From: Streptomyces gardneri
GTDB taxonomy: Bacteria; Actinomycetota; Actinomycetes; Streptomycetales; Streptomycetaceae
NCBI RefSeq assembly: GCF_006539185.1
Contig: NZ_BJMN01000027.1
Location: 1 to 64,000, forward strand
Length of the DNA: 64,000 bases
Direction: 5' to 3'
Under the pieces are notes generated by a model. That model saw only the letters and a list, made by a program, of their open reading frames with translations, was not told where the DNA came from and searched no databases. How positions within the stretch are numbered: position 1 is the stretch's first letter; each line of letters opens with the position of its first letter. The translations under genes and the position numbers were made by a program. This document shows, one piece after another, positions 27,558-36,416 of this stretch.

Positions 27558-27586
27558 GCATGAAGTCTACGGGTGGGCGGAGGTGA

Positions 27587-28846
27587 TCAGATCAGGTTCT
27601 CCAGGGGTACGGAGGGGTCGGCGAGGGCCTCGGGGTCCACGGCCGCCCGGGAACGGATGAGCTGCTGGATCGGCTCTGTGACGTCCCACACATTCACGTT
27701 CATGCCCGCGAGGACCCGGCCCTCCTTCAGCCAGAAGGCGATGAACTCGCGCTTGCCGGTGTCGCCGCGGACCACGACCTGGTCGTACGTGCCCGGGGGC
27801 GCCCAGCCGGAGTACTCCATGCCCAGCTCGTACTGGTCGGAGAAGAAGTAGGGCACCCGGTCGTAGGAGACGAGCTGCCCGAGCATGGCGCGGGCGGCGG
27901 CCGGGCCGCCGTTGAGGGCGTTGGCCCAGTGCTCGACGCGGAGCCGGGTGTGGAGCGATGGGTGGTGGGCGGCGGCCACGTCCCCCGCGGCGTAGATGTC
28001 GGGGTCGGAGGTGCGCAGCGACTCGTCGACGGCGATGCCGCCGCCGTCGGCCCGGTCGACGAGGGCGAGCCCGGAGTTCTCGGCGAGGGCGGTACGGGGC
28101 GCGGCGCCGATCGCGGCGAGCACGGCGTGCGCGGGGTGCTCCTCGCCGTCGTCGGTGCGGACGGCGAGGACCATGCCGTCCTGGCCGACGATCTCGGTGA
28201 GCTTCACGCCGAAGTGGAAGCGGACGCCGTGGTCGCTGTGGAGGTCGGCGAAGAGCTGGCCGAGCTCGGGGCCGAGGACGCGGTGGAGCGGGGTGGGCTC
28301 GTACTCGACGACGGTGACCTCGGCGCCGTAGCCGCGGGCCGCGGCGGCGACCTCCAGGCCGATCCAGCCGGCGCCGGCGATCACCAGGTGGCCGTTGTCC
28401 CGGCCGAGGGCGGCGAGGACCTGGCGGAGCCGGTCGGCGTGGGCGAGCCGGCGCAGGTGGTGGACGCCGGCGAGCTCGGTGCCGGGGACGTCGAGGCGGC
28501 GCGGCTCGGCGCCGGTGGCGAGGAGCAGCTTGTCGTAGCGGATGACGGTGCCGTCGCCGAGGCGGACCGTGCGGGCCTCGCGGTCGACGGCGGTGACGGC
28601 CTGGCCGAGGTGGAGCTCGATGTCGTGCGCCGCGTACCAGGCGGCCTCGTGGACGAAGACCGAGTCCCGCTCCTTGGCGCCGGTGAGGTAGCCCTTGGAG
28701 AGGGGTGGGCGCTCGTAGGGGTGGTCGCGCTCGTCGCCGATGAGGATCACCCGGCCGTTGAACCCCTCGGAGCGCAGTGTCTCCGCCGCCTTGGCCCCTG
28801 CCAGTCCTCCGCCCACGATGACAAAGGTCTGATCTGCGTCGACCAC
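27587..28846 (-). CDS. FAD/NAD(P)-dependent ferredoxin-type reductase
   Basis: 419 aa with an FAD Rossmann motif (FVIVGGGLAGAKAAETLR), an NADH motif (LVIAGAGWIGLEVAAAARG) and the FAD-binding IYAAGDVAA box. A reductase C-terminal domain follows (EYSGWAPPGTYDQVVVRGD). This is the rubredoxin/ferredoxin reductase class that passes electrons from NAD(P)H to small redox proteins. GTG 28846. It sits directly upstream of dnaG on the same strand, 29 bp apart. The partner redox protein is not evident in the window. Confidence 0.87.
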   Translation of the reverse strand: MVDADQTFVIVGGGLAGAKAAETLRSEGFNGRVILIGDERDHPYERPPLSKGYLTGAKERDSVFVHEAAWYAAHDIELHLGQAVTAVDREARTVRLGDGTVIRYDKLLLATGAEPRRLDVPGTELAGVHHLRRLAHADRLRQVLAALGRDNGHLVIAGAGWIGLEVAAAARGYGAEVTVVEYEPTPLHRVLGPELGQLFADLHSDHGVRFHFGVKLTEIVGQDGMVLAVRTDDGEEHPAHAVLAAIGAAPRTALAENSGLALVDRADGGGIAVDESLRTSDPDIYAAGDVAAAHHPSLHTRLRVEHWANALNGGPAAARAMLGQLVSYDRVPYFFSDQYELGMEYSGWAPPGTYDQVVVRGDTGKREFIAFWLKEGRVLAGMNVNVWDVTEPIQQLIRSRAAVDPEALADPSVPLENLI

Positions 28847-28963
28847 GTCGATTCCTCCTCGTTGCGACCGGTTCCAACCTACGCCCCCGGGCGTTCGTCC
28901 GGCCGTACCGCCTCGGGGCGTGCATGCGAGCGTCCCGCACGGAGCCGGGTGACGGAAGAGGAC

Positions 28964-30292
28964 CTACGCGTGGTGGGGGCGGAGGCGGCGGTGGAGGGCC
29001 CGGGCGGCGGCGTCGGTGAGGTTGGCGATCTGGTCGACGATGACGCGCTTGCGGGCCCGGTCGTCGCGCGCGGCGTCGAAGGCGGCCCGGAACTGCGGTT
29101 CGAGGCCGTCGGGGGCGCGGGCGACGAGGGCCTCGGCGAGCTCGGCGACGACGACGCGCTGGTCGGCGCGGAGGACCTCCTGCTCGGCACGCTGCATCAC
29201 GTACCGGTCGGCGACGGCCTTGAGGACGGCGCATTCGTTGCGCGCCTCGCGGGGGACGACGAGCTCGGCGGCGTAACGGGTCAGGCGGCCGGAGCCGTAC
29301 GCCTCCCGGGTGGCACCTTCGGCGGCGAGACAGAAGCGGCCGATGAGCTGGCTGGTGGCGTCCTTGAGGCGGGCCTGGGCGACCGCCGAGCCGTCGTAGC
29401 CGTGGGGCCACCACTCCTGGTCGACGAGCCGGTCGAGGGCCTCGGCGAGCTCCTGCGGGTCGGTGTCCTCGGGGACGTACCGCCCGATGGCGACGGTCCA
29501 GATGTCGGCGCGCTCGGGCTCGGCGAGGAGCATGTTGGGGTCGATGTGTCCGGCGTGCAGGCCGTCCTCGAAGTCGTGGACCGAGTAGGCCACGTCGTCG
29601 GACCAGTCCATGACCTGGGCCTCGAAGCACTTGCGGTGGGCGGGGGCGCCCTGCCGGATCCATGCGAAGACGGGCAGGTCGTCCTCGTACACGCCGAACT
29701 TGGGCGAGCCGGGGTCCTCGGGGTGGCCGCCGCGCGGCCAGGGGTACTTGGTGGCGGCGTCGAGCGCGGCGCGGGTGAGGTTGAGGCCGACGCTGACGAG
29801 CTCCCCGTCGGCCTCCTTCACGAAGCGCTTGGGCTCGATGCGGGTGAGGAGGCGGAGCGACTGGGCGTTCCCCTCGAAGCCGCCGCAGTCCTTGGCGACG
29901 TCGTTGAGCGCCTGCTCGCCGTTGTGCCCGAAGGGCGGGTGGCCCATGTCGTGGGAGAGGCAGGCGGCCTCGACGAGGTCGGGGTCGCAGCCGAGGGCGG
30001 CGCCGAGCTCACGCCCGACCTGGGCGCACTCCAGGGAGTGGGTGAGCCGGGTACGGGGGCTGGCGTCCCAGGCGTGGCTGCGGGTGCCGGGGGTGACGAC
30101 CTGGGTCTTGCCGGCGAGCCTGCGCAGCGCGGCGGAGTGCAGCACGCGGGCGCGGTCGCGCTGGAAGGCGGTGCGGCCCGGGCGTTTGTCGGGCTCGGCG
30201 GCCCAGCGCTCGGTCGCGGAGGAGTCGTAGCCGGGGGTGTCGGTGGTGTCGGTAATGCCTGTGCCGTCCTTGGTGTCTGCGATGCCTTCCAT
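28964..30292 (-). CDS. dgt: Deoxyguanosinetriphosphate triphosphohydrolase-like protein
   Basis: 442 aa. The HD motif lies in CLSHDMGHPPFGHNGE, with TRLTHSLECAQVGRELG upstream supplying the first His and DWSDDVAYSVHDFEDG the distal Asp. This is the dGTPase type 2 subfamily. It hydrolyses dNTPs to nucleoside and triphosphate and helps control the dNTP pool. ATG 30292. The N-terminal ~25 residues are Asp/Thr-rich and poorly conserved. It lies between the FAD reductase and the chelatase on the same strand. Confidence 0.9.
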   Translation of the reverse strand: MEGIADTKDGTGITDTTDTPGYDSSATERWAAEPDKRPGRTAFQRDRARVLHSAALRRLAGKTQVVTPGTRSHAWDASPRTRLTHSLECAQVGRELGAALGCDPDLVEAACLSHDMGHPPFGHNGEQALNDVAKDCGGFEGNAQSLRLLTRIEPKRFVKEADGELVSVGLNLTRAALDAATKYPWPRGGHPEDPGSPKFGVYEDDLPVFAWIRQGAPAHRKCFEAQVMDWSDDVAYSVHDFEDGLHAGHIDPNMLLAEPERADIWTVAIGRYVPEDTDPQELAEALDRLVDQEWWPHGYDGSAVAQARLKDATSQLIGRFCLAAEGATREAYGSGRLTRYAAELVVPREARNECAVLKAVADRYVMQRAEQEVLRADQRVVVAELAEALVARAPDGLEPQFRAAFDAARDDRARKRVIVDQIANLTDAAARALHRRLRPHHA

Positions 30293-30327
30293 GGTTCGAA
30301 GGTAACCGGAGGGACCGACAGAAGAGG

Positions 30328-31215
30328 TCAGATGGCGGCGAGTTCCCGCACGGGGGTGGTGGTGCGGGCCGTGCGGGCCTGTTCGTAGCGGTGCAGGACC
30401 AGGCGGGCGAGGGCCGGGTGGGCGCCGAGCGGGGCGGCGGCGAGCCAGGGGGCGTGGGCGGCGGCGCGGGTCGCGAAGAGGCCGGGGGCGGTGAAGCAGG
30501 AGGCGACGGCGACGCGGTGGCGGCCTCGGGCGGCGAGCGCGCGGACGGCCTCGGGGACGGTGGGGGTGGCGGCGGAGGCGTACGCGGGGACGACCGGGAC
30601 CCCGCCGAGCCGCTCGCCGAGGAGGGCGGCGATCCGGCGGATCTCGGCGCCGGACCGGGGGTCGCGGGAGCCGGCGGAGGCGAGGACGACTCCGGTGGAG
30701 CGGGAGGTGCCGTCCTCGGGGGTCCAGCCGGCCTCGGTGAGCCGGCCGGCGAGGGCCTCGACGAGGAGCGGGTGCGCGCCGAGCGGCTCGGCGACCCGGG
30801 CCCGGAGGGCGGGTGCGGCGGCGAGGGCGGCGGGCAGGTCGTGGGTGACGTGGTGGCCGGGGGCGAAGAGCAGGGGGACGAGGACGGCGTCCCGGCCTTC
30901 GGCGGCGAGGTCCGCGAGGGTCTCGTCGAGCAGCGGGGCGTTCAGTTCTATGTGGGCGAGGCGCACGTCGAGCCCGGGGCGCAGCTCGCGGACCCGGTCG
31001 AGGAGGCGGCCGAGGGTGGCCCGGGCGCGGGGGTCGCGGCTGCCGTGGCCGACGGCGACGAGGGTGGGAGCGTTCATGGGCGGGCGTACCTCCTCGTCGT
31101 GCTTCCGCTGCCGACGGCCGCCCGGATGCACCTGGCCGAGCTGCGCCGCGAGCTGCTCGGTGATCCTGCCGAGCAGCTCGGCGGCGCTGTCGAACGTGCT
31201 GTCCGAATCCGTCAT
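30328..31215 (-). CDS. Sirohydrochlorin chelatase, CbiX/SirB type
   Basis: 295 aa with two tandem CbiX-like halves: TLVAVGHGSRDPRARATL with VLVPLLFAPGHHVTHDLP, then GVVLASAGSRDPRSGAEI with VAVASCFTAPGLFATRAA. The paired His of GHGSRD and PGHHVTHD chelate the metal. The enzyme inserts Fe or Co into sirohydrochlorin for siroheme or cobalamin. ATG 31215 gives an N-terminal extension not needed for the fold; ATG 31077 is the alternative start. Nitrate and nitrite reductase genes in this window make siroheme supply a sensible role. Confidence 0.83.
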   Translation of the reverse strand: MTDSDSTFDSAAELLGRITEQLAAQLGQVHPGGRRQRKHDEEVRPPMNAPTLVAVGHGSRDPRARATLGRLLDRVRELRPGLDVRLAHIELNAPLLDETLADLAAEGRDAVLVPLLFAPGHHVTHDLPAALAAAPALRARVAEPLGAHPLLVEALAGRLTEAGWTPEDGTSRSTGVVLASAGSRDPRSGAEIRRIAALLGERLGGVPVVPAYASAATPTVPEAVRALAARGRHRVAVASCFTAPGLFATRAAAHAPWLAAAPLGAHPALARLVLHRYEQARTARTTTPVRELAAI

Positions 31216-31259
31216 GCACCGATCCTGGGGGCGGCACGTTGCCTGCCCGTTGCGTCGGG

Positions 31260-31280
31260 GTCACGAGTTCTTTCCGTGAC
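31260..31280. promoter_or_regulatory. Palindrome upstream of the chelatase gene
   Basis: GTCACG-N9-CGTGAC (arms 31260-31265 and 31275-31280) lies 45 bp upstream of the chelatase start and just past the stop of the acetyltransferase-like gene. It has no T-run, so an operator is likelier than a terminator. The binding protein is unknown. Confidence 0.35.
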
Positions 31281-31304
31281 CTCACGCGGGCGGCCCCGGC
31301 GGTG

Positions 31305-31988
31305 TCAGGCGTCCAGCCAGACCCGGAGCGGGCCCGTTTCCTCGAAGCCTGCGGCGAGGGCGGGGGCGAGGTCGTCGCCGGCCTCGTAGCCGACGACGGG
31401 GCGGGTGGCGTCCGCGAGGGTCAGGCAGCCCGCCCAGACCTGGGCCGGGTCGGTGTCTCCGGTGGTGAAGAGGTTGGAGACGCCCGTCACCGCGCCGCTG
31501 TCGCTGAGGACCGCGCCGCCGAGGATCCGGCCGTCGGGGCCGTGGCCCACGACGATCGTCGTGGCCTCGTCGGCGAGGAGTTCGGGGCGGAAGAGCTCCG
31601 CCTCCTCGTCGCCGTCGCTCCACGCGAGGGCCCAGGCGGTGAGTTCCTCAGGGGTGCGGACTGGGCGCCAGTCGCCGGTGGCGGCGGGGACGGGCAGGCC
31701 GGCGGGCCGGGCGATCCACTGCGCCTCGAAGAGGAGGCGGAAGCCCTCGGCGGCCAGGTCGAGGCGGCCGAAGCTGTCCTTGACGGAGGCTCCGGGGGTG
31801 CTGCGGTCGATGCCGGTCAGGACGTCCTTCACGTCCGCGTCCTCGGTGAGCGTCACCGCGTCCGGGTAGTACAGCGGGGTGCGGCGGTCGTTCGTCCAGG
31901 CGCGGGGGCCGAAGGTGCCGGGGTGTCCGTGGGCGCGGCACATGGCCTCGCACCACTCGGCGTTGTTGCGGACGGCATCGATGATCAT
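31305..31988 (-). CDS. GNAT-like acetyltransferase-family protein
   Basis: 227 aa. The C-terminal half has a GNAT-like strand/turn pattern (TTIVVGHGPDGRILGGAVLS, VTGVSNLFTTGDTDPAQVW). The N-terminal part (IIDAVRNNAEWCEAMCRAHG) resembles a group of actinobacterial proteins annotated only as hypothetical or acetyltransferase-like. The acetyl-CoA pyrophosphate loop is weak, so activity is uncertain. ATG 31988 is chosen because upstream in-frame sequence runs into the divergent channel gene. Confidence 0.65.
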   Translation of the reverse strand: MIIDAVRNNAEWCEAMCRAHGHPGTFGPRAWTNDRRTPLYYPDAVTLTEDADVKDVLTGIDRSTPGASVKDSFGRLDLAAEGFRLLFEAQWIARPAGLPVPAATGDWRPVRTPEELTAWALAWSDGDEEAELFRPELLADEATTIVVGHGPDGRILGGAVLSDSGAVTGVSNLFTTGDTDPAQVWAGCLTLADATRPVVGYEAGDDLAPALAAGFEETGPLRVWLDA

Positions 31989-32039
31989 GGGCGGATCGTA
32001 GGGGTGTTCCCCGATTCCTGCTTCCTCATTCTTTTCGTG

Positions 32040-32066
32040 TTCCGTTCTGCGGAATATATTTTCCGC
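32040..32066. promoter_or_regulatory. Overlapping palindromes before the aquaporin-like gene
   Basis: TTCCG-N5-CGGAA (32040-32054) overlaps GCGGAA-tatatt-TTCCGC (32049-32066), ending at the base before the channel ATG minus one. The region is AT-rich and divergent to 31988. The arrangement suggests one or two dimers of an unknown regulator covering the start site. Confidence 0.45.
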
Positions 32067-32067
32067 C

Positions 32068-32790
32068 ATGAGAATGTCCCCGCCCTCTCTCCCCCGGCGC
32101 ACCGCCGCCGAGTTCATCGGCACCGCCGCCCTCGTCGCCGTCGTCGTCGGCTCCGGCATCCGCGCCGACGCCCTCAGCCAGGACATCGGCGTCCGCCTGC
32201 TCGCCAACGCCGCCGCCTCCGCCCTCGGCCTCGGTCTGCTCATCGCCCTCATCGGCCCGCTCTCCGGGGCCCACTTCAACCCCGTCGTGACCCTGTCGGA
32301 GTGGTGGTCCCGCCGCCACGACCGCGGCGGGCGCGAGGCCCTCGCCTACATCGGCGCCCAGCTCGCCGGGGCCGTCACCGGCGCCCTGCTCGCCGAGGCG
32401 ATGTTCGGGCGGGCGCCCGGCGCCTGGGCCACCGAGCCCCGCGCCGCGCTCCACCTCCTCCTCGGCGAGGCCGTCGCCACCGCCGGGCTCGTCCTCGTCG
32501 TGCAGGGCCTGCGCCGCATCGGCCGCCCCGGTCTCGCCCCGGTCGCGGTCGCCGGGTACATCGGTGCGGCGATCTGGTTCACCTCGTCCGGCTCCTTCGC
32601 CAATCCGGCCGCCACCCTCGGCCGCTCCTTCTCCGACTCCTTCACCGGGATCGCCCCCGGGTCGGTGCCCGCCTTCGCCGCCGCCCAGCTCCTCGGCATG
32701 GTCATCGGCCTGGGGCTCTCCGGTGTGCTCTACGGAACACTCCGGGCGTCCGGCGAACCGAACGCCTCCGAAGCGCGTCGGACGGGGTGA
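32068..32790 (+). CDS. Aquaporin/glycerol facilitator family channel
   Basis: 240 aa with six hydrophobic segments and two half-helices. The first NPA box is altered to NPV (SGAHFNPVVTL); the second is normal (FANPAATLGRSF) and keeps the selectivity-filter Arg. The family moves water, glycerol or small uncharged metalloids across the cytoplasmic membrane. NPV in the first box occurs in some bacterial MIPs and by itself does not define the substrate. ATG 32068 follows the palindromes closely, with little room for a ribosome site, so the transcript may be leaderless. Confidence 0.85.
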   Translation: MRMSPPSLPRRTAAEFIGTAALVAVVVGSGIRADALSQDIGVRLLANAAASALGLGLLIALIGPLSGAHFNPVVTLSEWWSRRHDRGGREALAYIGAQLAGAVTGALLAEAMFGRAPGAWATEPRAALHLLLGEAVATAGLVLVVQGLRRIGRPGLAPVAVAGYIGAAIWFTSSGSFANPAATLGRSFSDSFTGIAPGSVPAFAAAQLLGMVIGLGLSGVLYGTLRASGEPNASEARRTG

Positions 32791-32829
32791 CAGACCGCCA
32801 CCGATCGACGCCCCCACGGAGGTTTCCGC

Positions 32830-33546
32830 ATGACGGCACGGCTCACCCGGTCGATACCCCGCACCACCCGGGCGCGCCGCCGCACCGTCCAGGCCGTCAT
32901 GCTGGGAGCGGTCCTCGCGCTCGCCCCCGTCACCTGGATGCACACCGCCGCAGCCGGGAAGATCCGTACCACCGCCGACGTGCCCGCCCGGGACGTCGCC
33001 GTCGTGTTCGGCGCCGGGCTGTGGAAGGGGCGCCCCACCCCGTATCTCGCGCACCGGCTCGACACGGCCGCCGAGCTGTACCGCGAGGGCAAGGTCCGGG
33101 TCCTGCTCGTCACCGGCGACAACAGCAGGACCGCATACGACGAGCCCAGCGCCATGCGCGCCTACCTCACCGAGCGCGGGGTGCCCGACGGCCGGATCGT
33201 CAGCGACTACGCGGGCTTCGACACCTGGGACTCCTGCGTGCGGGCCAAGAAGGTCTTCGGCGTCGACCGGGCCGTCCTCGTCACCCAGGACTTCCACATC
33301 AAGCGGGCCGTCGCGCTGTGCGGCCGGGCGGGCGTCGACGCGTACGGGGTCGGGGTCGCCGAACCCCGCGACGGCACCTGGTACTACGGCACCACCCGGG
33401 AGCTCTTCGCGGCGGGCAAGGCCGCCCTCGACGCGGGCCTGCGCCCCGATCCGCACTTCCTCGGGCCCGAGGAGACCGGCGTCACCGAGGCCCTCGCCTC
33501 ACCCGTGACGGCTCCCCCGGCGGAGGGCATGGCACCGCGCCCGTAA
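32830..33546 (+). CDS. SanA/YdcF-type DUF218 membrane protein
   Basis: 238 aa. One N-terminal membrane segment (AVMLGAVLALAPVTWMH) is followed by the DUF218 core: DVAVVFGAGLWKGRPTPYLA, VLLVTGDNS, YDEPSAMRAYLTERGVPDGR, and TQDFHIKRAV. Relatives (SanA, YdcF) are envelope proteins linked to vancomycin sensitivity and S-adenosylmethionine binding. ATG 32830 follows GGAGG. It lies 39 bp after the channel gene on the same strand, and the two may be cotranscribed. Confidence 0.83.
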   Translation: MTARLTRSIPRTTRARRRTVQAVMLGAVLALAPVTWMHTAAAGKIRTTADVPARDVAVVFGAGLWKGRPTPYLAHRLDTAAELYREGKVRVLLVTGDNSRTAYDEPSAMRAYLTERGVPDGRIVSDYAGFDTWDSCVRAKKVFGVDRAVLVTQDFHIKRAVALCGRAGVDAYGVGVAEPRDGTWYYGTTRELFAAGKAALDAGLRPDPHFLGPEETGVTEALASPVTAPPAEGMAPRP

Positions 33547-33580
33547 TACGGGGCGCCGCCCCGCGTAACACGCCTGACCC
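33543..33580 (+). promoter_or_regulatory. GlnR-like half-site series before nasA
   Basis: Five-base sites spaced by six bases: GTAAT, CGCCG, GTAAC, GACCC (33543, 33554, 33565, 33576). The two GTnA(C/T) sites sit 22 bp apart, as in GlnR boxes; the GAAAC-type sites are weak. A CGGGGC/GCCCCG hairpin overlaps it. The site ends 11 bp before the nasA ATG. Confidence 0.35.
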
Positions 33581-33591
33581 ACGCTGGCGGC

Positions 33592-35676
33592 ATGTCCGAC
33601 GCCACCGCCGTCCCGACCCACTGCCCCTACTGCGCCCTGCAGTGCGGCATGTCGCTCCGCCCCACCGGCACCCCGGAGCTGCCCGCCGAGGTGGTCGAGC
33701 GGACCGACTTCCCCGTGAACCGGGGCGCCCTGTGCGGCAAGGGCCGCACCGCCCCCTCCGTACTCTCCTCCCGGGTCCGGCTCACCGAGCCCCTGGTCCG
33801 ATGCCCTGACACGGGGGATCTGCGGCCCGCGACCTGGGAGGAGGCGCTCGCCGCCGTCGCCGACGGACTGCGTCGAACCCGCGCCGACCACGGTGCCGAT
33901 GCCGTGGGGGTCTTCGGCGGCGGCGGGCTCACCAACGAGAAGGCCTACACGCTGGGGAAGTTCGCCCGGCTCGTGCTCGGCACCTCGCAGATCGACTACA
34001 ACGGGCGCTTCTGCATGTCGTCCGCCGCCGCCGCGCACCAGCGGGCCTTCGGCCTCGACCGGGGACTCCCCTTCCCCCTGGACGACATCCCGAGGACCGG
34101 CTGTGTGATCCTCGTCGGCTCCAACCTCGCCGAGACCATGCCGCCCGCCCTGCGGTACCTCACCGAGCTGCGGGAGAACGGCGGGAAGCTGATCGTCGTC
34201 GACCCGCGCCGCACCCGCACCGCCGAGCAGGCCGACCTCCACCTCGCGCCGCGCCCCGGCACCGACCTCGCGCTCGCCCTCGGCATGCTCCACCTCGTGG
34301 TGGCCGAAGGACGCGTGGACGAGGAGTTCGTGGCGGCGCGCACCGACGGCTGGGCCGCGGCCCGGGCCGGGGCCATGTCCCACTGGCCCGAGCAGGTCGA
34401 GCGGATCACCGGCGTGTCCGTGCCGGAGCTGCGGGAGGCGGTCGCGATGTTCTGCGACGCCGGCAGCGGCATGGTGCTGACCGCCCGCGGCCCCGAGCAG
34501 CAGTCCAAGGGCACCGACACCGTCGGCGCCTGGATCAACCTCTGTCTCGCCACCGGCAGGGCGGGCCGGCCGCTGAGCGGCTACGGCTGTCTCACCGGCC
34601 AGGGCAACGGCCAGGGCGGCCGCGAGCACGGCCAGAAGGCCGACCAGCTGCCCGGCTACCGCAAACTCGACGACCCGGCCGCCCGCGCGCACGTCGCCGG
34701 GGTGTGGGGCGTGGACCCCGAGGTGCTGCCGGGTCCGGGGCGGAGCGCGTACGAGCTCCTCGACGCGCTCGGCGGCGAGGTGAAGTCCCTGCTCCTCATG
34801 GGCTCCAACCCGGTCGTCTCCGCGCCCCGCGCCGCACACGTCGAGGGGCGGCTGCGCTCGCTGGACTTCCTCGCCGTCGCCGACGTCGTCCTCTCCGAGA
34901 CCGCCGCGCTCGCCGACGTCGTCCTGCCCGTCACCCAGTGGGCCGAGGAGACCGGCACCATGACCAATCTGGAGGGCAGGGTGCTGCTCCGGCGCCGCGC
35001 CCTCACCCCGCCCGCCGGGGTCCGCAGCGACCTGGAGGTGCTGCACGGGCTCGCCGGGCTGCTCGGCTGGGAGAAGGGCTTCCCGACGGATGCCGAGGAG
35101 GTCTTCGAGGAGCTGCGCCGGGCCTCCGCCGGCGGCCCCGCCGACTACGCGGGCATCGACTACCGGCGCATCGAGGAGGAGCAGGGCGTCTTCTGGCCCT
35201 GCCCCGACGAGGACCACGGCGGTACGCCCCGGCTCTTCCTCGACCGGTTCGCGACCCCCGACGGGCGGGCCCGGTTCGTGCCGGTGGTGCACCGGCCGGC
35301 GGCGGAGGAGACCGACGCCGGGTACCCGGTCGTCCTCACCACGGGCCGGGTGGTGTCCCAGTACCAGTCGGGCGCCCAGACCCGGCGGGTCGACGAGCTG
35401 AACGCGGCGGCGCCCGGGCCCTTCGTCGAGCTGCACCCGCGGCTCGCCGAGCGGCTCGGGGTGGCCGAGGGCGAGCGGCTCGCGGTGGTCTCGCGGCGGG
35501 GCCGGGCCGTCGCCCCGGCCAGGATCACGACGGCGATCCGGCCGGACACCGTCTTCATGCCGTTCCACTGGGCGGGCGAGGGCCGGGCGAACACGCTCGT
35601 CAATCCGGCGCTCGACCCGGTCTCCCGGATGCCCGAGTTCAAGGTGTGCGCGGTACGCCTGGAGCGGGACGCCTAG
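33592..35676 (+). CDS. nasA: Assimilatory nitrate reductase, molybdopterin subunit
   Basis: 694 aa of the bis-MGD molybdopterin oxidoreductases. The N-terminal 4Fe-4S site is HCPYCALQCGM with a distal CGKG. NGRFCMSSAAAAHQRA contains the Cys that ligates Mo, and the C-terminal cofactor domain has LTTGRVVSQYQSGAQTRR and LVNPALDPVSRMPEFK. It reduces nitrate to nitrite for assimilation in the cytoplasm; there is no Tat signal. The electron donor is probably the flavoprotein encoded with nirB at 48 kb or a ferredoxin. No narG-type companions are present, which supports the assimilatory role. Confidence 0.88.
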   Translation: MSDATAVPTHCPYCALQCGMSLRPTGTPELPAEVVERTDFPVNRGALCGKGRTAPSVLSSRVRLTEPLVRCPDTGDLRPATWEEALAAVADGLRRTRADHGADAVGVFGGGGLTNEKAYTLGKFARLVLGTSQIDYNGRFCMSSAAAAHQRAFGLDRGLPFPLDDIPRTGCVILVGSNLAETMPPALRYLTELRENGGKLIVVDPRRTRTAEQADLHLAPRPGTDLALALGMLHLVVAEGRVDEEFVAARTDGWAAARAGAMSHWPEQVERITGVSVPELREAVAMFCDAGSGMVLTARGPEQQSKGTDTVGAWINLCLATGRAGRPLSGYGCLTGQGNGQGGREHGQKADQLPGYRKLDDPAARAHVAGVWGVDPEVLPGPGRSAYELLDALGGEVKSLLLMGSNPVVSAPRAAHVEGRLRSLDFLAVADVVLSETAALADVVLPVTQWAEETGTMTNLEGRVLLRRRALTPPAGVRSDLEVLHGLAGLLGWEKGFPTDAEEVFEELRRASAGGPADYAGIDYRRIEEEQGVFWPCPDEDHGGTPRLFLDRFATPDGRARFVPVVHRPAAEETDAGYPVVLTTGRVVSQYQSGAQTRRVDELNAAAPGPFVELHPRLAERLGVAEGERLAVVSRRGRAVAPARITTAIRPDTVFMPFHWAGEGRANTLVNPALDPVSRMPEFKVCAVRLERDA

Positions 35677-36073
35677 GCCCTGTCCGGAACCAGTCGCCGG
35701 TGGGGATGAGCGGGCCGAGTGCCGTCTCGGGGGCCGCGAGGTAGGTCCAGGCCCGGACGGACCCGCCGTCGCGGAGCCGGACCGCCTCGACGGCGGCCCG
35801 CTCGTACCCGGCGTCGCCCTCCATCCGGTCCAGCGCGCCGAGCAGTTCGCCGTACGCCTCGGGCGCCGCCGTCACGAGGGTGCCCGCGACCGTGCCCGCG
35901 CCGGGCACCGCGTACGGGTAGCCGGGGCCGTCGTAGAGGAGGGCGCCCGGGAGCCGGGCCTCCTCCTCCGCGGCCGTCCGGCCGAGGAGGAGCCGGTCGT
36001 GGTTGTACGCGCCGGGGCGCAGCGTCCCGTACACGAAGAACGGCAGGGGTATGAGGCCGGCCGGCGCGGTCAC
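35639..36073 (-). CDS. Gamma-glutamylcyclotransferase-like (AIG2/GGCT) protein
   Basis: 144 aa: LPFFVYGTLRPGAYNHDRLL is the YGTLR substrate-binding loop, then LGALDRMEGDAGYERAAVEA (catalytic Glu region). The family releases 5-oxoproline from gamma-glutamyl peptides. GTG 36073 overlaps the cutA stop (GTGA), so it is coupled to cutA. The 3' end overlaps nasA tail-to-tail by 38 bp. Confidence 0.85.
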   Translation of the reverse strand: MTAPAGLIPLPFFVYGTLRPGAYNHDRLLLGRTAAEEEARLPGALLYDGPGYPYAVPGAGTVAGTLVTAAPEAYGELLGALDRMEGDAGYERAAVEAVRLRDGGSVRAWTYLAAPETALGPLIPTGDWFRTGPRRPAPGVPRTP

Positions 36074-36396
36074 GGGTGCGCCACCTCCCTGCCGAGCCAC
36101 GCCAGATAGGCGGAGGAGGCCCGGACGACGGGGGTGGCCATGATCTCCGGCGTCTCGTAGTCGTGGGCGGCGAGGAGATAGGCCTCCAGGTCCTCGTAGC
36201 GGGCCTCGGTGGTCTTGAACACCACCTGCCACTCCTCGGCGGTCTCGATGGCCCGCTGCCAGTGGTAGACGGAGGTGACGGGACCGGAGACCTGGGCGCA
36301 GGCGGCGAGCCGGGCCTCGACGGCGCCGCGCGCGAGCGTCTCGGCCTTCTCGGGGCTGTCGGTGGTCGTGAGGACGGTGAGGGCGAGAGTGGTCAC
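36070..36396 (-). CDS. cutA: CutA1 divalent-ion tolerance protein
   Basis: 108 aa, normal CutA1 length: TVLTTTDSPEKAETLARGAV, LAACAQVSGPVTSVYHWQ, VVFKTTEARYEDLEAYLLAA, HDYETPEIMATPV. CutA1 is a trimeric cytoplasmic protein with a ferredoxin-like fold, first linked to copper tolerance. GTG 36396 follows GAGGGC. The GGCT-like gene is coupled downstream. Confidence 0.93.
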   Translation of the reverse strand: MTTLALTVLTTTDSPEKAETLARGAVEARLAACAQVSGPVTSVYHWQRAIETAEEWQVVFKTTEARYEDLEAYLLAAHDYETPEIMATPVVRASSAYLAWLGREVAHP

Positions 36397-36416
36397 GCCC
36401 TCACCGTACTGAGCCT

